Notes: a model not told the origin generated them from the sequence alone. A stretch of DNA of 64,000 bases from Imbricaverruca yamaguchii (GCA_034440575.1 JAOTOL010001449.1:697001-761000); one strand, 5' to 3'; shown: positions 14,791 through 29,606, numbered from the stretch's first letter. A program made the numbers and translations.

Positions 14791-14887
14791 GCTGAATCTC
14801 GACACGTCGTAGTCTGTGGCACATTCAGCGGTGCCACTGGCACGCTCGCCGCTGAATCTCGCGACGCTGTGGTCTGTGGCACATTTA
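14791..14887. repeat. 60 bp imperfect tandem duplication
   Basis: gctgaatctcg...gtctgtggcacatt recurs with a 60 bp period (14791 and 14851), and the second copy is partial. Confidence 0.85.
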
Positions 14888-16499
14888 GGCTGTGGCACGT
14901 GCCGATGTCGACTCGGTTCAGGATTGGCAATCCGAGCTCCAGATGGTGAAGAGAAAACGGTCCCCCTTACTCCCAGCCGGACTATTCCCATGCTATAATT
15001 TATGGGTGAGAGGTGGACTTGTGGAGAGGGCTGAATTAGAAACCAGCAGGAATAGGCCGAGATGAGCGAGATAGGATCCCGAGTGGGAAGAGGAAGCGGA
15101 TCGCGGAAGGACCGGTATGTGATAGTATCGAGAGGAGGATGGTGGGGCAGAGTGGACGAGTCGAATGTTGGCATGAGCGATGGACTAGGAGCTGATGCGA
15201 AGTCAACAAAGTGAATCAAGGCGGAAATCTGCGTCGTTGATTGACGAAGAGCATATTATCAAATATGGGCGTGCTGCTATATACATAAAATGTTGCAGAC
15301 TCATGCAAGGCTGGGAAGGAGAGGATTACCAGGTCAACCAAAAACATCGTATAATATAATTTATATTTTAATATAATTTTAATATATCGTAAATAACGGG
15401 ACGGAACGTTACGTTCATGAACGACGGTGGATATGGAATGAAGGCCGGGTAGTCATCGCCAGCAGAATGAAATCGTTACGTCAGGGCTATACATCCTGTG
15501 TACAAGAATGATCGTTAGAGGATAAATATTGCTGTTCATATTTTTGTCACAACTTTGACAACTCTGGCTAAGGTAATGCTTCACTGAACAATTCGTAGCT
15601 TATGAGCTATTGTGCTATGGGTGTGGAGCAAAAATAGTGAGCATTGTGGCACCCACTAAGCAAGTATAAAGACGGAAGAACTCAGTGGATGAAGTGCACC
15701 AAGTGGAGTTATGATAGCACTTCTATGCTAAATTACAGACGCCAGACGTCAATTGAGGTGAGGCTATCATTGCCCCGTCCGTCCTTCAATAAAACATTGT
15801 TGCATGCACGGGTAAGTATTTTGTTGCTCAGGAATGCTCTTACGCTCGACACTTATCCTGATCAAACGAATGTGTGTCCTTCGGGGAGCACTGACGTTCA
15901 AACAGGAAATGCATCGATTAAATGGCCTGATCTCGTTAAAAGCAATTTGAAGTATAAGCTCGTGATCATTCCTTCATCGCACGCCGGAAGTCTCGCATAC
16001 GTATATACCCTTCAGTAAAACCCAGAAATAATCAGTCTACCAAGATAATGAACATGAATGCATGTAGATCCGATTTTAAACCAAGAACACGACAACGTGA
16101 GAAGTAATCAACGCCTGTCTCCAGATGGCTGACTGCCACCCGCGCCAGTCAATGCGTCTGGGTACTGTCTGGGCTGTGGTCTGCTCACGTCCAGCCGCTG
16201 GTCATGTGTTGACGGGTCGTGGGTCAGGACAGCTGGTCATATGGCGACAGGTGACCTGCCCTGTGACCGCCCGTCACCGTCTACAGATGACCTACCCGGG
16301 ACGGCACCGAACCTACCGGTGGAGGACATGTCATGTGACGGGTGACCGGCAATCGCCCGGCCCGAGACCCACACAGAGCGGGTGGCCATTCACTAGGACC
16401 AATTGGTCGGTCCGACACGTAGCGGAGGAGCCAGTCGTGTTGCTATCGTCACCATCGGCCCACCGAGACCAGTTCGGCACGCGCGTTCGCGCACCGTCG
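14888..16499. other. Unannotated sequence
   Basis: AT-rich at 15345-15385. From about 16125 to 16330 it is rich in gtcac/gtgac words, resembling a decayed minisatellite. No gene is supported. Confidence 0.5.
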
Positions 16500-16612
16500 G
16501 CAGCCCAATTATCCCGGAGCCGCCTAATCGATTCCAACCAATTAATCAGCTTAATTTTTGGGACGTCTAATTGAAATTCTTGATTATTGAACGATATTAA
16601 TTGGTGATCAAA
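16500..16612. promoter_or_regulatory. Possible homeodomain-site cluster
   Basis: About 110 bases hold at least seven TAAT/ATTA cores (aattat, taatcgatt, caattaatc, cttaattt, ctaattga, gattattg, ttaattgg), directly beside GC-rich unique sequence. This density is typical of homeodomain-bound enhancers. The regulatory role is inferred only. Confidence 0.25.
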
Positions 16613-16649
16613 GCGACGGCAGACGGCCGGCCGACAGCCAGTCGTATGC

Positions 16650-16960
16650 ACATATGCATGTATGCATGTATGTATGCATGCGTGTGTGCGTGTGCGTGCG
16701 TGCGTGCGTGCGTGTGCGTGTGCGTGTGCGTGTGCGTGTGCGTGTGCGTGTGCGTGCACTCATGCGCGCATGTGTGCATGTGTATATGTATGTGCATATA
16801 TGTGTGTATGCATGTGTGTTTACATGCATGTGTATGCATGCATATACATATGTGGGCATGTGTGTTTATCCGTGTCAATGAACATGTGCATATGTACGTA
16901 TATAAGTGTGTGTGTATATGTGTGCATATGCATGTGTGTGTGTATGTATGTAATGTCATG
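16650..16960. repeat. TG/TGCG/TATG-rich simple repeat
   Basis: Mixed tgtgcg, tgcg, tgtatg and tgcatg words. All open frames across it are translated repeat. Confidence 0.93.
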
Positions 16961-17454
16961 TATTTTCGGATCCTCCCGAGCAGGGTTTTTCAGTTTTCGT
17001 TACAAATGCACCAATGTGCAGCACAAACCGTCGTCACGGCAAACACGCATTACACGGAAACGCAAGAAATTAGAGCATACACGAAAATTAGAGCACGGAC
17101 ATGCGCAGCATGACCGAAAGCCTACGCCTGAAAACACTGTAGCCACCTCAATTCCTCACGTCTGGAGGCAGATTGTTCCACGCTCGGTAAACTCTCGGTA
17201 TCGAGGAGCGGTGCGATAATTCTGTGCGGCATCATGGTACCAGGAGCTCATCGTTAGCCGTGGCCCTGGTGCTCCGTTGCGACACAGTTGAGCGACAGTT
17301 AAGTCGATCGCGAATGAGTTCTGAGCCAGTGAACTCGTTCATAATTTTGAAAACTGAGTGAGCGTCTGCTGACTGAGCGAGCCACCCATCCGCTGCAACG
17401 CTTTGGAAAGCTCGTATGTGCGTGTATAATTATACTTATATGTGTGAACGTTTG

Positions 17455-17551
17455 GCATGTGTGTATGTGTGTATGTATGTATGTATGTATGTATGTATGT
17501 ATGTATGTATTTACGTGCGTGCGTGCGTGCGTGCGTGCGTGCGTGTGTGTG
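17455..17551. repeat. (GTAT)n then (GTGC)n microsatellite
   Basis: gtat repeats are followed by a short ttac interruption and gtgc repeats. Confidence 0.93.
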
Positions 17552-18949
17552 ACAAGAGAATGAGTCGCGGCGCGGGCGATCAACCAGTGCACAGGTTTGG
17601 CCACGAAGAGGCAGAACGAAGAGGGATCAAGCTGACGTGGTGACAGCCATGACAGGTGTCAATGGGATGACAATTTGTGGTGACGTGTGTGCCATGTCGG
17701 ACGCGGTGCGACATGGCACAGACGTATACCATATCCACGGTGAGACTGCACCTACACGTGCGTCAGGCGGTCTGCTAGGGAAGTATCGGGGAAACTCATA
17801 TGTGTGTTGAACCGCGTCGGTGTTGGTGGTAATGTGTGCCTTTGGCCACGGGATCAATACGTTGGTATGAATGCAGGATCGGAATACAACAATTCCTCCC
17901 TGGAATACTCAGCGGAAATCCATACAATATAAATACAATAGAACCGTGGCATGTCAATATCCTGAAGAATGACATGTCGATAGGTTGGAAAAGAGCAGCC
18001 ACTTGGATGCTACCTATCGTGATCCGTATATATGTGGGATCATTCAATGTTGGTTTAGCGTCAGAGCTCCCAACTTTGAGGCTGGCTTACAAGTCTGGCA
18101 AAATAATCGTTCGGTCCATGAATGTTGGTGGAACCAGATGCGGTCAAACTTAGTTATCGGCATACGAAGTTCAAAACGGTTCCTATTCGCATGAACATTC
18201 GCACCCGTGAGCATTCGTTGTTGGGCTATACCGGACTACAATACACTATACCGGACATGCAAGCGGAGAAGAGCACAGTCAAGTGAAGAAGCAGTAGGAA
18301 GCTCTGTCATTCACCCAGAGCAGACATGAGCGCACTTCCTACGATCATTTGGACCGTGACGTGAGCCACCTACTCGATTAGCTCGCACACGACCTGGATG
18401 CATTCCGGCACTCTAAGCATTGCCGACTATTGGGAGCGGCCGGCTGGCGGCCTGCGCCTGTAGATGGGCTCGGCAGCGCTGCCGGCCCCGGCCCGTGACA
18501 GATGTAACACGAACAGCCTGGGAGCCGGCATTTATCTGGCCGTTATCAGCGACTGCATTATCCGACGGCTGGTGTACGGCTCGCCGTGTTTGTCCCCAGC
18601 GGGCACACAAAAACCGCAGAAAAACGGCCGGCCGGCCGGCGCGGAATGCATGTACGCCGGCCGAGCGCGGGTAATGATGGCGGGTTAATTTGCAGCGGCC
18701 ACTGTGGACCCGGCGGACACATGGCGCCCTGTCCCAACATGGCACCCAGCCGGTGACGGACACCCACACGGATGCAGAGACAAAGGCGCAACAACAGGAA
18801 CACAGAAAAGGGTGAAGGCGGAGGCAGAGGCAGGTGCATGAGACTACCGTGGGCTAAGGTAGGCGAGCTGGTGGGAGGGGAATCGAGGCCGAGAGACGCA
18901 TCAAAACAGAGGGAGGATATGTACCATGAACGCATAGACCCTGGACATA
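17552..18949. other. Unannotated sequence with a GC-rich island
   Basis: A GC-rich island lies at about 18430-18760. Short open frames have no recognisable motifs. Confidence 0.5.
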
Positions 18950-19045
18950 GATAAATAGATTTAGATAGATATCGAAATATATAGATAGATTCACGGATAT
19001 AGATATATATACATACATAGATATCTAGATATATAGGTAGAAAAA
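18950..19045. repeat. GATA-type simple repeat
   Basis: Imperfect agat and atat words, decayed. Confidence 0.85.
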
Positions 19046-19558
19046 CTGAAAACTTTTGGCATCATATAACCATAAGGAAAGGTAAGCCAGCAAGGATACC
19101 GGCCCGAAATTGTACCCAACAAATAATACCAATATAATGACACAGAGCTGGACACATAGATACCTAATGCAGGGAAAACGTAAGACAATGTTGACAGGGC
19201 AATAAAGAAGCATAGACGGACACTGACAGCCACAACAGAGTGGAACCACCGCCAGTGCTGGTAGGAACTCACCTACCTGAACATAACCCGCGCCAGCGTT
19301 CGCTAACCAAAATAGTCAGCAAGTGTCCAATTGACGGCACAGTGTGCCTACGCCACGAACGTGCTGGTCGCTCGGCTGCAAACGTCGGTCCGATCCCATC
19401 GAGCAAGCTCGTCACGAGGAGAATAGCAGGTTACCTCGCCAGCAGAGAAGAGAAGCTGAGGGCTGATTCGCTAGGGATGCTCTGTAGGTAACAGATGAGC
19501 GTCGAACGCCTACGGGAGCACTGTCACGAGCTATGCAGGAAAGGGAAAGCTGATGATG

Positions 19559-19726
19559 GTTGGTTGGTTTTTTGGTATTACGACACATCGGCCGTTGATT
19601 CATGTAGCGTCGCCAATCTCTCACGTCGATTGGCCGCGGGCGAAGAGTAGCGACAGGTCAGACTCGAACCCACAATCTTTCGATTGTGAGACGGGCAACT
19701 TACCCCTAGACTATTCGTCACTCCGC
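19559..19726 (-). mobile_element. tRNA-derived SINE, copy B (168 bp)
   Basis: It is flanked by a perfect 12 bp target-site duplication, aagctgatgatg (19547-19558 and 19727-19738). On the minus strand it has an A-box-like segment TAGTCTAGGGGTAAG (19699-19713), a B-box-like segment GGTTCGAGTC (19661-19670), then a body and a CAAAAAACCAACCAACC tail. The internal pol III promoter, length and TSD are diagnostic of a SINE. It has no coding capacity. Confidence 0.93.
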
Positions 19727-19810
19727 AAGCTGATGATGAACGAAATCTCCAACTTTGATTTCGGCCAGCTTCTAATGAAAAAGGAGACAAAAATATGTAT
19801 CAAAAGACGG

Positions 19811-19915
19811 GTGAAGTGTTGCGTTGTACCGCCGGTAGCGCTCGAGAACAGCCAGTGGCTGCTGAAGTGTTGCGTTGTTGCCGTCGGTAGCGCTCGAGCA
19901 CAGCCAGTGAAGTAC
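19811..19915. repeat. ~51 bp imperfect tandem duplication
   Basis: tgaagtgttgcgttgt...gtagcgctcgag.acagccagtg occurs twice. Confidence 0.85.
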
Positions 19916-20214
19916 CACCAACAGCTACGCCACGTCAACGAGTGGTGTTTCATCTGGAACTTACAATACTGGAGATAATACCAGAATCATGAAATGCGCT
20001 GGTGCCTCCTCAAAATCGTTGCAGAGAACTATAACTTACTCGACAACTCAAAAACGTGTTCTAGGAGACTCCAAAACACATCATGAGCCTAAACCCGATG
20101 CAACATTCAAGACACGTTTAACTGCTCGAGAACTATCGACCATTTGCATAAAACGGCACCCATGGGTGAATGATTGCAGATTGAGACTGGCTATTCTTCA
20201 ACAGACACTCGACT

Positions 20215-20400
20215 GTCGGCTGGTTGGTTGGCTATTAGCTTCACGACGCGTCGATCGCTCTTTGTGTCACTTGGCGTCGCCGATCTCTCATCACGTCGAT
20301 TCGACGCCGACGAAGAGCAATGCCAGTTTGGATTGGAACCCACTACATTTCGGTTCAGAGACGAAACCCCACCCTGCACTACTGACACCCACACTTGATC
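20215..20400 (-). mobile_element. Diverged tRNA-derived SINE, copy D
   Basis: It has the same layout as copies A-C on the minus strand. The B-box-like region is altered (GGTTCCAATC, 20331-20340), the body still matches copy B (a gatctctca...cacgtcgatt stretch) and the tail is AGCCAACCAACC-like. A reliable target-site duplication was not found. It is either an older copy or a separate subfamily. Confidence 0.65.
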
Positions 20401-20629
20401 GCACTTAACAACACAGTTACTAACTATTGCACTACAGTCCAGTTCCAACTGAATATAGTTTACATCCAAGAGAAATGCTGTCCAGCTTATGTTGCTGTCT
20501 CAGAGTATCTTGCACAACGTTGCGTGCACTGTGCTTCATTGCATCCGCAGCATGCATTGTACTCCAATACATTAGCCACGCTTCTCATTAAGTAAAAGTT
20601 GAGAATTGCATTGCACACGTGGGCTTCCC

Positions 20630-21000
20630 GAACTGTGCACACCGCACCGTAGTTGCCTGCAGACGCCGCGCGGGTGAGATCGTGTCGTGCCGACCTGGCC
20701 GAGGTGACCCCAGCCGCGAGCGGCAGCGCCCCAGAAGAGCACCACCGCCGCTGTCGCGTCGGCAAATGCAGCGCGCCGGTGGCGGCGGCCGGCGGGATAT
20801 TGCCCCCATGACGAATGTCGCCACCGTAGACGACATTAAATAAGCGGACGGCGTTCGGCCGGCGATGCGGGCGCCGCCTATCGGCCAATCTGGCGCCGCA
20901 GGGGATGACGGACGGGCCAGATGACGTGATACTGCTGCCGCTGGCCGGCGACGCGTCGCTGACCGCGCTCCCACGGTCGGCGTACCGCCCGGTGATGACC
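20630..21000. other. GC-rich unique island
   Basis: CpG-rich sequence beside the 51 bp minisatellite. It contains open frames on both strands without any recognisable motif. Confidence 0.5.
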
Positions 21001-21024
21001 TGAACCTGCAGCCATTACCGTCAA

Positions 21025-21150
21025 GCCACGGTCAGCAGCTGTCACCGCCTGGCTACGGTCAGATGTGACCGTCCGGCCACGGTCAGCAGCTGTCACCGCC
21101 TGGCTACGGTCAGATGTGACCGTCCGGCCACGGTCAGCAGCTGTCACCGT
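21025..21150. repeat. 51 bp minisatellite, ~2.5 units
   Basis: gccacggtcagcagctgtc starts at 21025, 21076 and 21127. Confidence 0.95.
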
Positions 21151-21234
21151 CGAACTTCATGCAGGAGATGCGACCACCCCGCCATCGTCAGGAGATAGCA
21201 TCGCTTAGCCACGACCAGGAGATCCAGCAGGTCA

Positions 21235-21692
21235 CCAGTATGACCAGCGCACCATCAGTACTGCAGCGTCACCAGCAGGACCAGCGCATCATCAGTACGG
21301 CAGTGTCACCAGCGGGACCAGCGAACCATCAGTACCACCAGCAGGACCAACGTGCCAGCAGTAAGGCAGTGTCACCAGCAGGACTAGCCTGCCATCAGTA
21401 CGGCAGTGTCACCAGCAGGACTAGCCTGCCATCAGTACGGCAATATCACCAGCAGGACTAGCCTGCCATCAGTAATGCAGTGCCACCAGCAGGACTAGCC
21501 TGCCATCAGTACGGCAGTGTTACCAGCAGGACTAGCCTGCCATCAGTACGGCAGTGTCACCAGCAGGACTAGCCTTCCATCAGTATGGTATCAGTATATC
21601 AGCAGAACTAGCCTTCCATCAGTATGGCAGTGTCACCAGCAGGATTAGCCTGCCATCAGTACGGCAATATCACCAGCAGGACTAGCCTGCCA
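21235..21692. repeat. 37 bp minisatellite, ~12 units
   Basis: The unit contains accagcaggactagcctgcc followed by atcagtacggcagtgtc. The left end is degenerate and the units after about 21360 are regular. Confidence 0.93.
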
Positions 21693-22040
21693 CCCGCTCT
21701 TGCCGGTGAGTGGCGTGTTGGTGCAGACTTGAGCGGTGCTGTCGAGCGGTGACCGACGCCGACACGGCCTTTCAATGCACTACCGCCCACAGAATCGTCC
21801 ATGCCCGTCCACCAAATGTCAGCGTGTATTGGGCTCAGTGGCCGGGGCACGGGTGAGCCTGCCTGTCGCCACTGCCACACGCACACGCCCGTCACCAGCA
21901 CGGTGTGAACTGCGATGGCGTGAGCGACTGCGAGCCCATCATCAGGTACCGCAGGAAACAGCGATGCTATTAGCTACATTCTATTTTTCATTCACACCAG
22001 ATATTTCCATTCATATTTTGCATTCACACCGGACATACAT

Positions 22041-22206
22041 GGTCACGGCCACCACCTTGAACTACTGCAGTGGCAGACACAGACATTTGGTCACGGTCAT
22101 CAACTTGGGCTACTGCAGTGGCAGCGACAGGCATTTGGCCACGGCCACCACCTTGAACTACTGCAGTGGCAGCGACAGACATTTGGCCACGGCCACCACC
22201 TTGGAC
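22041..22206. repeat. 48 bp minisatellite, ~3.5 units
   Basis: ggtcacgg or ggccacgg starts at 22041, 22089, 22137 and 22185, and each unit carries ctactgcagtggcag. Confidence 0.95.
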
Positions 22207-22344
22207 TAATCGTCTGCCTGAATGCCAATATCAGGACGCGAGTCATACCACACGTCCGGGTCCATCGGTATCCACAGTGGAGCTCCCGCCGAGTCCGCCA
22301 TCAGGCCATGCAATATGTGGTCGCGGTCCCTGTCTCGTTCTCCC

Positions 22345-22985
22345 TGACGGGCGGTACCTGGCGACTGACGTCTGACTGGCGGTACCTGGCGACTGAAGTC
22401 TGACGGGCGGTACCTGGCGACTGACGTCTGACCGGCGGTACCTGGCGACTGACGTCTGACCGGCGGTACCTGGCGACTGACGTCTGACGGGAGGTACCTG
22501 GCGACTGACGTCTGACGGGCGGTACCTGGCGACTGTCGTCTGGCGGGCGGCGCCTGGCGACTGACATCTGACGGGCGGTACCTGGCGACTGACGTCTGAT
22601 TGGCGGTACCTGGCGACTGTCGTCTGGCGGGCGGTGCCTGGCGACTGACATCTGACGGGCGGTACCTGGCGACTGACGTCTGATTGGCGGTACCTGGCGA
22701 CTGACGTCTGACGGGCGGTACCTGGCGACTGACGTCTGACCGGCGGTACCTGGCGACTGACGTCTGACGGGCGGTACCTGGCGACTGACGTCTGACGGGC
22801 GGTACCTGGCGACTGTCGTCTGGCGGGCGGTGCCTGGCGACTGACATCTGACGGGCGGTACCTGGCGACTGACGTCTGATTGGCGGTACCTGGCGACTGA
22901 CGTCTGACGGGCGGTACCTGGCGACTGGCGTCTGATGGGCGGTACCTGGCGACTGGCGTCTGACAGGTGGTACCTGTCGGCTGGC
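22345..22985. repeat. 28 bp minisatellite, ~23 units
   Basis: The core is gcggtacctggcgactgacg, with a KpnI site (GGTACC) in most units. Because 28 is not a multiple of three and the unit has no stop on the minus strand, long frames (up to 401 residues) open there and cycle through the three phases. They are translated repeat, not genes. Confidence 0.97.
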
Positions 22986-24723
<1,738 letters not shown>

Positions 24724-24760
24724 TACGGACAAAGAAGGAAAATAAAAATAGGACTGTTTC

Positions 24761-25441
24761 AACACTTGGTCAATAAAAGGCCATGAGTTAACATTTCCCC
24801 CCAAAAATGGTGTTAGTCTTCAAACCTCCGTTTGGTTCTAAAAAGACGATCTGCAAAGTTTTGGAGCAATCTGAGGCCGGGAAGCCGCCGCGCCTCAGGA
24901 CTTTCTGAGGCCGAAATGACGTTTCTCCACCAACTTGCGGGATCAACCCAGATTTCAGGAATTTCAATCATTAGATAGCAAATAAATATTTATTTCATTA
25001 CATTGTGCAGTCTTTCATCCACCGCTGTGCTAATTTTCACTTCCCTAACTTGAAAATTGTGCCAGCCATGACGCAAAGTTCCGGAAGGTGTGCCGCCCGC
25101 AGCGCCACCACTGCCCTCTATCTGCAGAAGTATGAACTGCGACCATTGACCGTTCATTCCGCAATATAAGTATCTTTCTTGATCAACTGGGGGGCAGGTA
25201 GGCGGCGGATTTGAGACAGTGCACAATGTGCTGACTTCTTATGCGCACTATTGATGCACTTACTTCTCAGCGCTATTTTATTACGATTCCAGCGACTTCT
25301 ATCGACAGCTATACATGATTGGAGCGTAGCCACAGCCGGCTTTGGCATATTGTGGCCTGCCTTTCAGCTTCCAAGCTCACAATGTTTACCTGAGATACCC
25401 TGCTAGCATGCTTTCTTGGCTGCATGTGAATTGTTACCGCA
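24761..25441 (-). mobile_element. ~680 bp TIR-ended repeat, inverted copy
   Basis: It is a near-identical reverse complement of 31742-32425. The outer end reads aacacttggtcaataaaagg (24761-24780), the same terminal motif found in both orientations at 31718-31762, so it is a terminal inverted repeat. On the minus strand it contains an open frame of about 78 residues (24990-25226) that is also kept in the other copies. The inner end at 25441 lacks the opposite TIR, so this copy is truncated. It is probably a non-autonomous DNA transposon or a transposon gene fragment; the superfamily is unknown to me. Confidence 0.8.
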
Positions 25442-25899
25442 GATATTTGAATTTAATTAATTTACTTTGGCGGAAACACTGACAATCCCAAACCTTACTG
25501 GGTAGGTACTCGGTCGCACGACTAACGCAGACCTGTAATTTAGCAGTACTGGCGATGATTTTATGCTCCGACCGTTGATTGCCCACCAACTGTTGCATTT
25601 ACTCACCAACACCACCATGGTCATGGGTAAAGAATTGCTTTGTAAGTTACCCAACCGGCGGCCAATGTATTGCGCGGTCATGGCCGGGGTGGCCGAGGCA
25701 TATTCTCCAACCATGACCAGGGTTGGAACAGAAAATAAGTATCTACGAGGGCGTGTGTCGCACGCGGAATTTCCAATACAGTTATGCACCCTGACCTTCC
25801 TGTTATAGCAAACAACGTTTGTGATACATTTTTATCCTATGGCGAGGGATGAATTTTGGAACTTACCAGTTGACTAACCACTTTTTGCCTCTTTTCCAG
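25442..25899. other. Unannotated sequence ending in a splice-acceptor-like site
   Basis: The last bases form a pyrimidine-rich tract ending in AG at 25899, just before the pseudogene frame. It could be the acceptor of an upstream intron; no upstream exon was recognised. Confidence 0.4.
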
Positions 25900-25925
25900 A
25901 CTAGTGAACCTATCAGATTTCGAGT

Positions 25926-28411
25926 ATGAAAGTAAAAAAGGTTAAGGGAAATTCACTCCGATCGAAGACTGCGCATTTTGCGTTGCGCCATCCCTGCGAT
26001 CTGCCGAAGAACCAACTGCCACTTCAGATTCATGTATATAGCTTTTACAGACTACAGTCTAACAAACTTCGGACTGTTGACAGCCACGCAGCGGGCAAAA
26101 GGCAAATCGCCACGAGCGTTGCCAAGGGCGTTGTATACCTTTGGGGAAAGAAAGCGTCCCTGTTAAATCGTTTCAGTCGATTGTCCGGGGTGTCCTGATG
26201 ATTGTGAAGAAAGGAAAGGATCTAAAAAAGCCCACAGCAAAGAAACGCGCTGGCGAAAGCAACACGATTTCCCTCTATGAGCTGTTTGACATCTGCACGT
26301 GCAGTTGTCCTTCGAGAAATGCCTGCAGCTGCCACAGCGGGAACAAGGTTCCATACCGCGAGTGGAATTTCATACAAGACCAGCGAGGTGAGAGGAAGCG
26401 AAGCATCGGCGGCATTGACATGAAGACCTCCAACGCATTGGAGAGGAGGCAAAGAGATCAGAACCGCCTGCGGCCTGACCCGGCTTTCCTTCAGACGGAC
26501 GCCAACGACTCGGAACCTGGTTCCTCGGGTCTGACCGAGCACAGCACGGGACACGAGCCCGAAAGCATGGACGAGGGAAGCAATGGTGACGATGCATATG
26601 ACACAGGGAGTGTCCACGAACCAACACATACTAGGGCTCCGTACAATATGATGCCTCTGAAGAATTTCGCTAAAGAGTGTGACCGGTACATCGAGGTAAC
26701 TGATAGGATTGCAGCGGCCCTTGGCACCGCTCTCTTGAAAGATCTTGGCCTCGTCACTGAGAACGACACGAGGCACGTCATGACACGAGATAAAGTGATA
26801 AGAGACAGATAAAGGGCACAGGAGAAAGAAAAACGAAAGCTAAAGGAGGGCATAGGCGGTAAGGTGCAGTGCATGGGATTCGATGGGAGACAGGACATCA
26901 CAAAGATACGAGAGAAAACAAATGAGCAAGACGTACGGCTTACGGGAAAAGAGAAGCATCTGGTATTTGTGAGCGAGCCAGGTGGAACCTACATAGCTCA
27001 CAGAACACTGACACCAGAAAATAGTGCATCAATTGCTGGCAAGGCTTTAGAAGTCCTTCGGGAGTGCGACTCAGAAGAATCCCTGTAGGCAGTACTGGTT
27101 GATGGCACTGCCGTCAACACAGGCCGCGAAAACGGTGCACTCACGAGGATGGAGCGCCAGCTTGGCCGTAGCGTCCAGTGGCTCATCTGCCTTCTTCATG
27201 GCAACGTACTTCCGATGAGGTATGTGCTGCTTGTTTTTATAATAAATCAAGAATTGACTGAAACACTTCGCCACTATCCACCTGATGCTTACAAATTACA
27301 CGACATACAATAATATACTGCGTCATCTGCTATCTATCTACAATCATGGCAATTTGTGAGTCCGTAGTACAATCAAAACACTTGCCATGCCATTTTCCCC
27401 TTTAGACCATGATAAATGTCTATCCAATTCCTTCCTTGTCCCAATCCCATTCTGTCCTGGGCTTTTTCGCAGGCATGTGTTCGTGGGGCTGAATGGAGGC
27501 CACGATACCAGTGGGCCCAAGTCCTTCAAGGGCCCGCTGGGACAAGCTATAGCTGGTGACATTCATCGCCAGCCTGGGGTGGGCTTCCGTCCCATCCCAT
27601 TCAACGCGCCTGACATCGCGGAGCAGGTTGTCGCAGACCTGTCTGCTGACCAGCGCATCCTTCTCCGGTTCTGCCGAGCCATCGCCAACGGCGTTGTCGG
27701 TGCTGAGCTGGCACGCACCAGACCGGGTCCGCTTAACCACGCGCGGTGGCTAACTCGGCATCAGAGTGCCCGTACTGTACACGAGAACTGCGTCGCCAAC
27801 CCCGGTTCTGACAAAGATGACGGAGTTTGTCCAACAGGTGTATGCCCCTATGTAGTTCGACATCAGAGCACGCCCACTCTTCACGCAAGGAGCCGTGCAT
27901 CTCTTCAGAACGATGAGACTTATTCAGACACAGACACCTGAAGTGCAGACAGCGGCGAAACGTTCAGTGCAACGTAACGCGTGGTTCGCCCACCCGGAGA
28001 ACCTAATCGCGGCCATGGTTGTCGACGCTGAGAGGTCGATCCTGGAGAGGGGGTCAAACTGATCATGAGTGCGCGGAGTAACCCGGGACCCCGGTGCCGA
28101 CGGTTCAGGGTACCCCCACTGAACTCGGAGGCGGCCACATACACCGACATGATCCAATGGGACCATGTCGAGGTGACCGGACCGCCGGTTACCGCTCACA
28201 TGTCTGACGACGAGATTATGTCAACCGTCGACCTACCTCTCTCGCTACCGGCATTCCCATGCCACGCACAAAGTTTCAAGAGATGCGTTAGGCTAGTAAC
28301 TGAGGCGTCCACGCGGGTGTTCGGCAAGGACAGGCGACACGACATTATCGTATCGCGCCAGGCCAATCGTGCCGCGAGACCGAAATCCGCCAAGAAAAGT
28401 GACTTCATGTA
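25926..28411 (+). pseudogene. Pseudogene of an unnamed transposon-like protein family, near full length
   Basis: Motifs over the whole length match a large protein family that I recall as recurring in arthropods and cnidarians and that is probably transposon-derived. In order these are an N-terminal KNQLPLQ.HVY and VVYLW segment, a Cys-rich block (C-C-C-C around 26290-26340) followed by FIQDQRGERKRSIGGID, a core with VLVDGTAVNTGRENG and LICLLHGN, then GPKSFKGPLG, DLSADQRILLRFC, PGPLNHARWLT, QRNAWFAHPENL, and a C-terminal [24 protein letters not shown] intron (27220-27472, donor gtatgt, acceptor with a pyrimidine tract) rejoins the frame exactly. Damage includes a frameshift near 26155, TAA at about 26811, TAG at about 27086, a frameshift near 27780, a TAG replacing a probable Trp near 27857 and a frameshift near 28055. 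It is not functional. Its biochemical role is unknown. Confidence 0.85.
27220..27472 (+). other. Intron within the pseudogene (253 bp)
   Basis: The donor follows gatgag (gtatgtgc). The acceptor is preceded by a long pyrimidine tract, ending tttttcgcag. Joining the flanks gives uninterrupted family-like sequence (...LPMR then HVFVGLNGG...), so the junction is supported by protein context. It shows the locus was copied as DNA, not retroposed as spliced mRNA. Confidence 0.85.
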
Positions 28412-28419
28412 ACGGTAAA

Positions 28420-29570
<1,151 letters not shown>

Positions 29571-29606
29571 TGTGCAATTCGTAGTCGTGTGGTGGTGCAA
29601 GGTCTT

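Noticed and set aside
19559..19726. A genuine tRNA gene
   Set aside because: The A- and B-box-like parts are present but the acceptor stem is absent. The unit recurs with target-site duplications and a tail, so it is a SINE.
22345..22985. CRISPR-like array of ~28 bp repeats
   Set aside because: The units abut with no unique spacers, the genome is eukaryotic and there are no cas genes. It is a minisatellite.
24990..25226. Host gene encoding the 78-residue frame
   Set aside because: The same frame is present in the repeat copy at 31992-32228 and in degraded form at 31150. It belongs to a mobile repeat.
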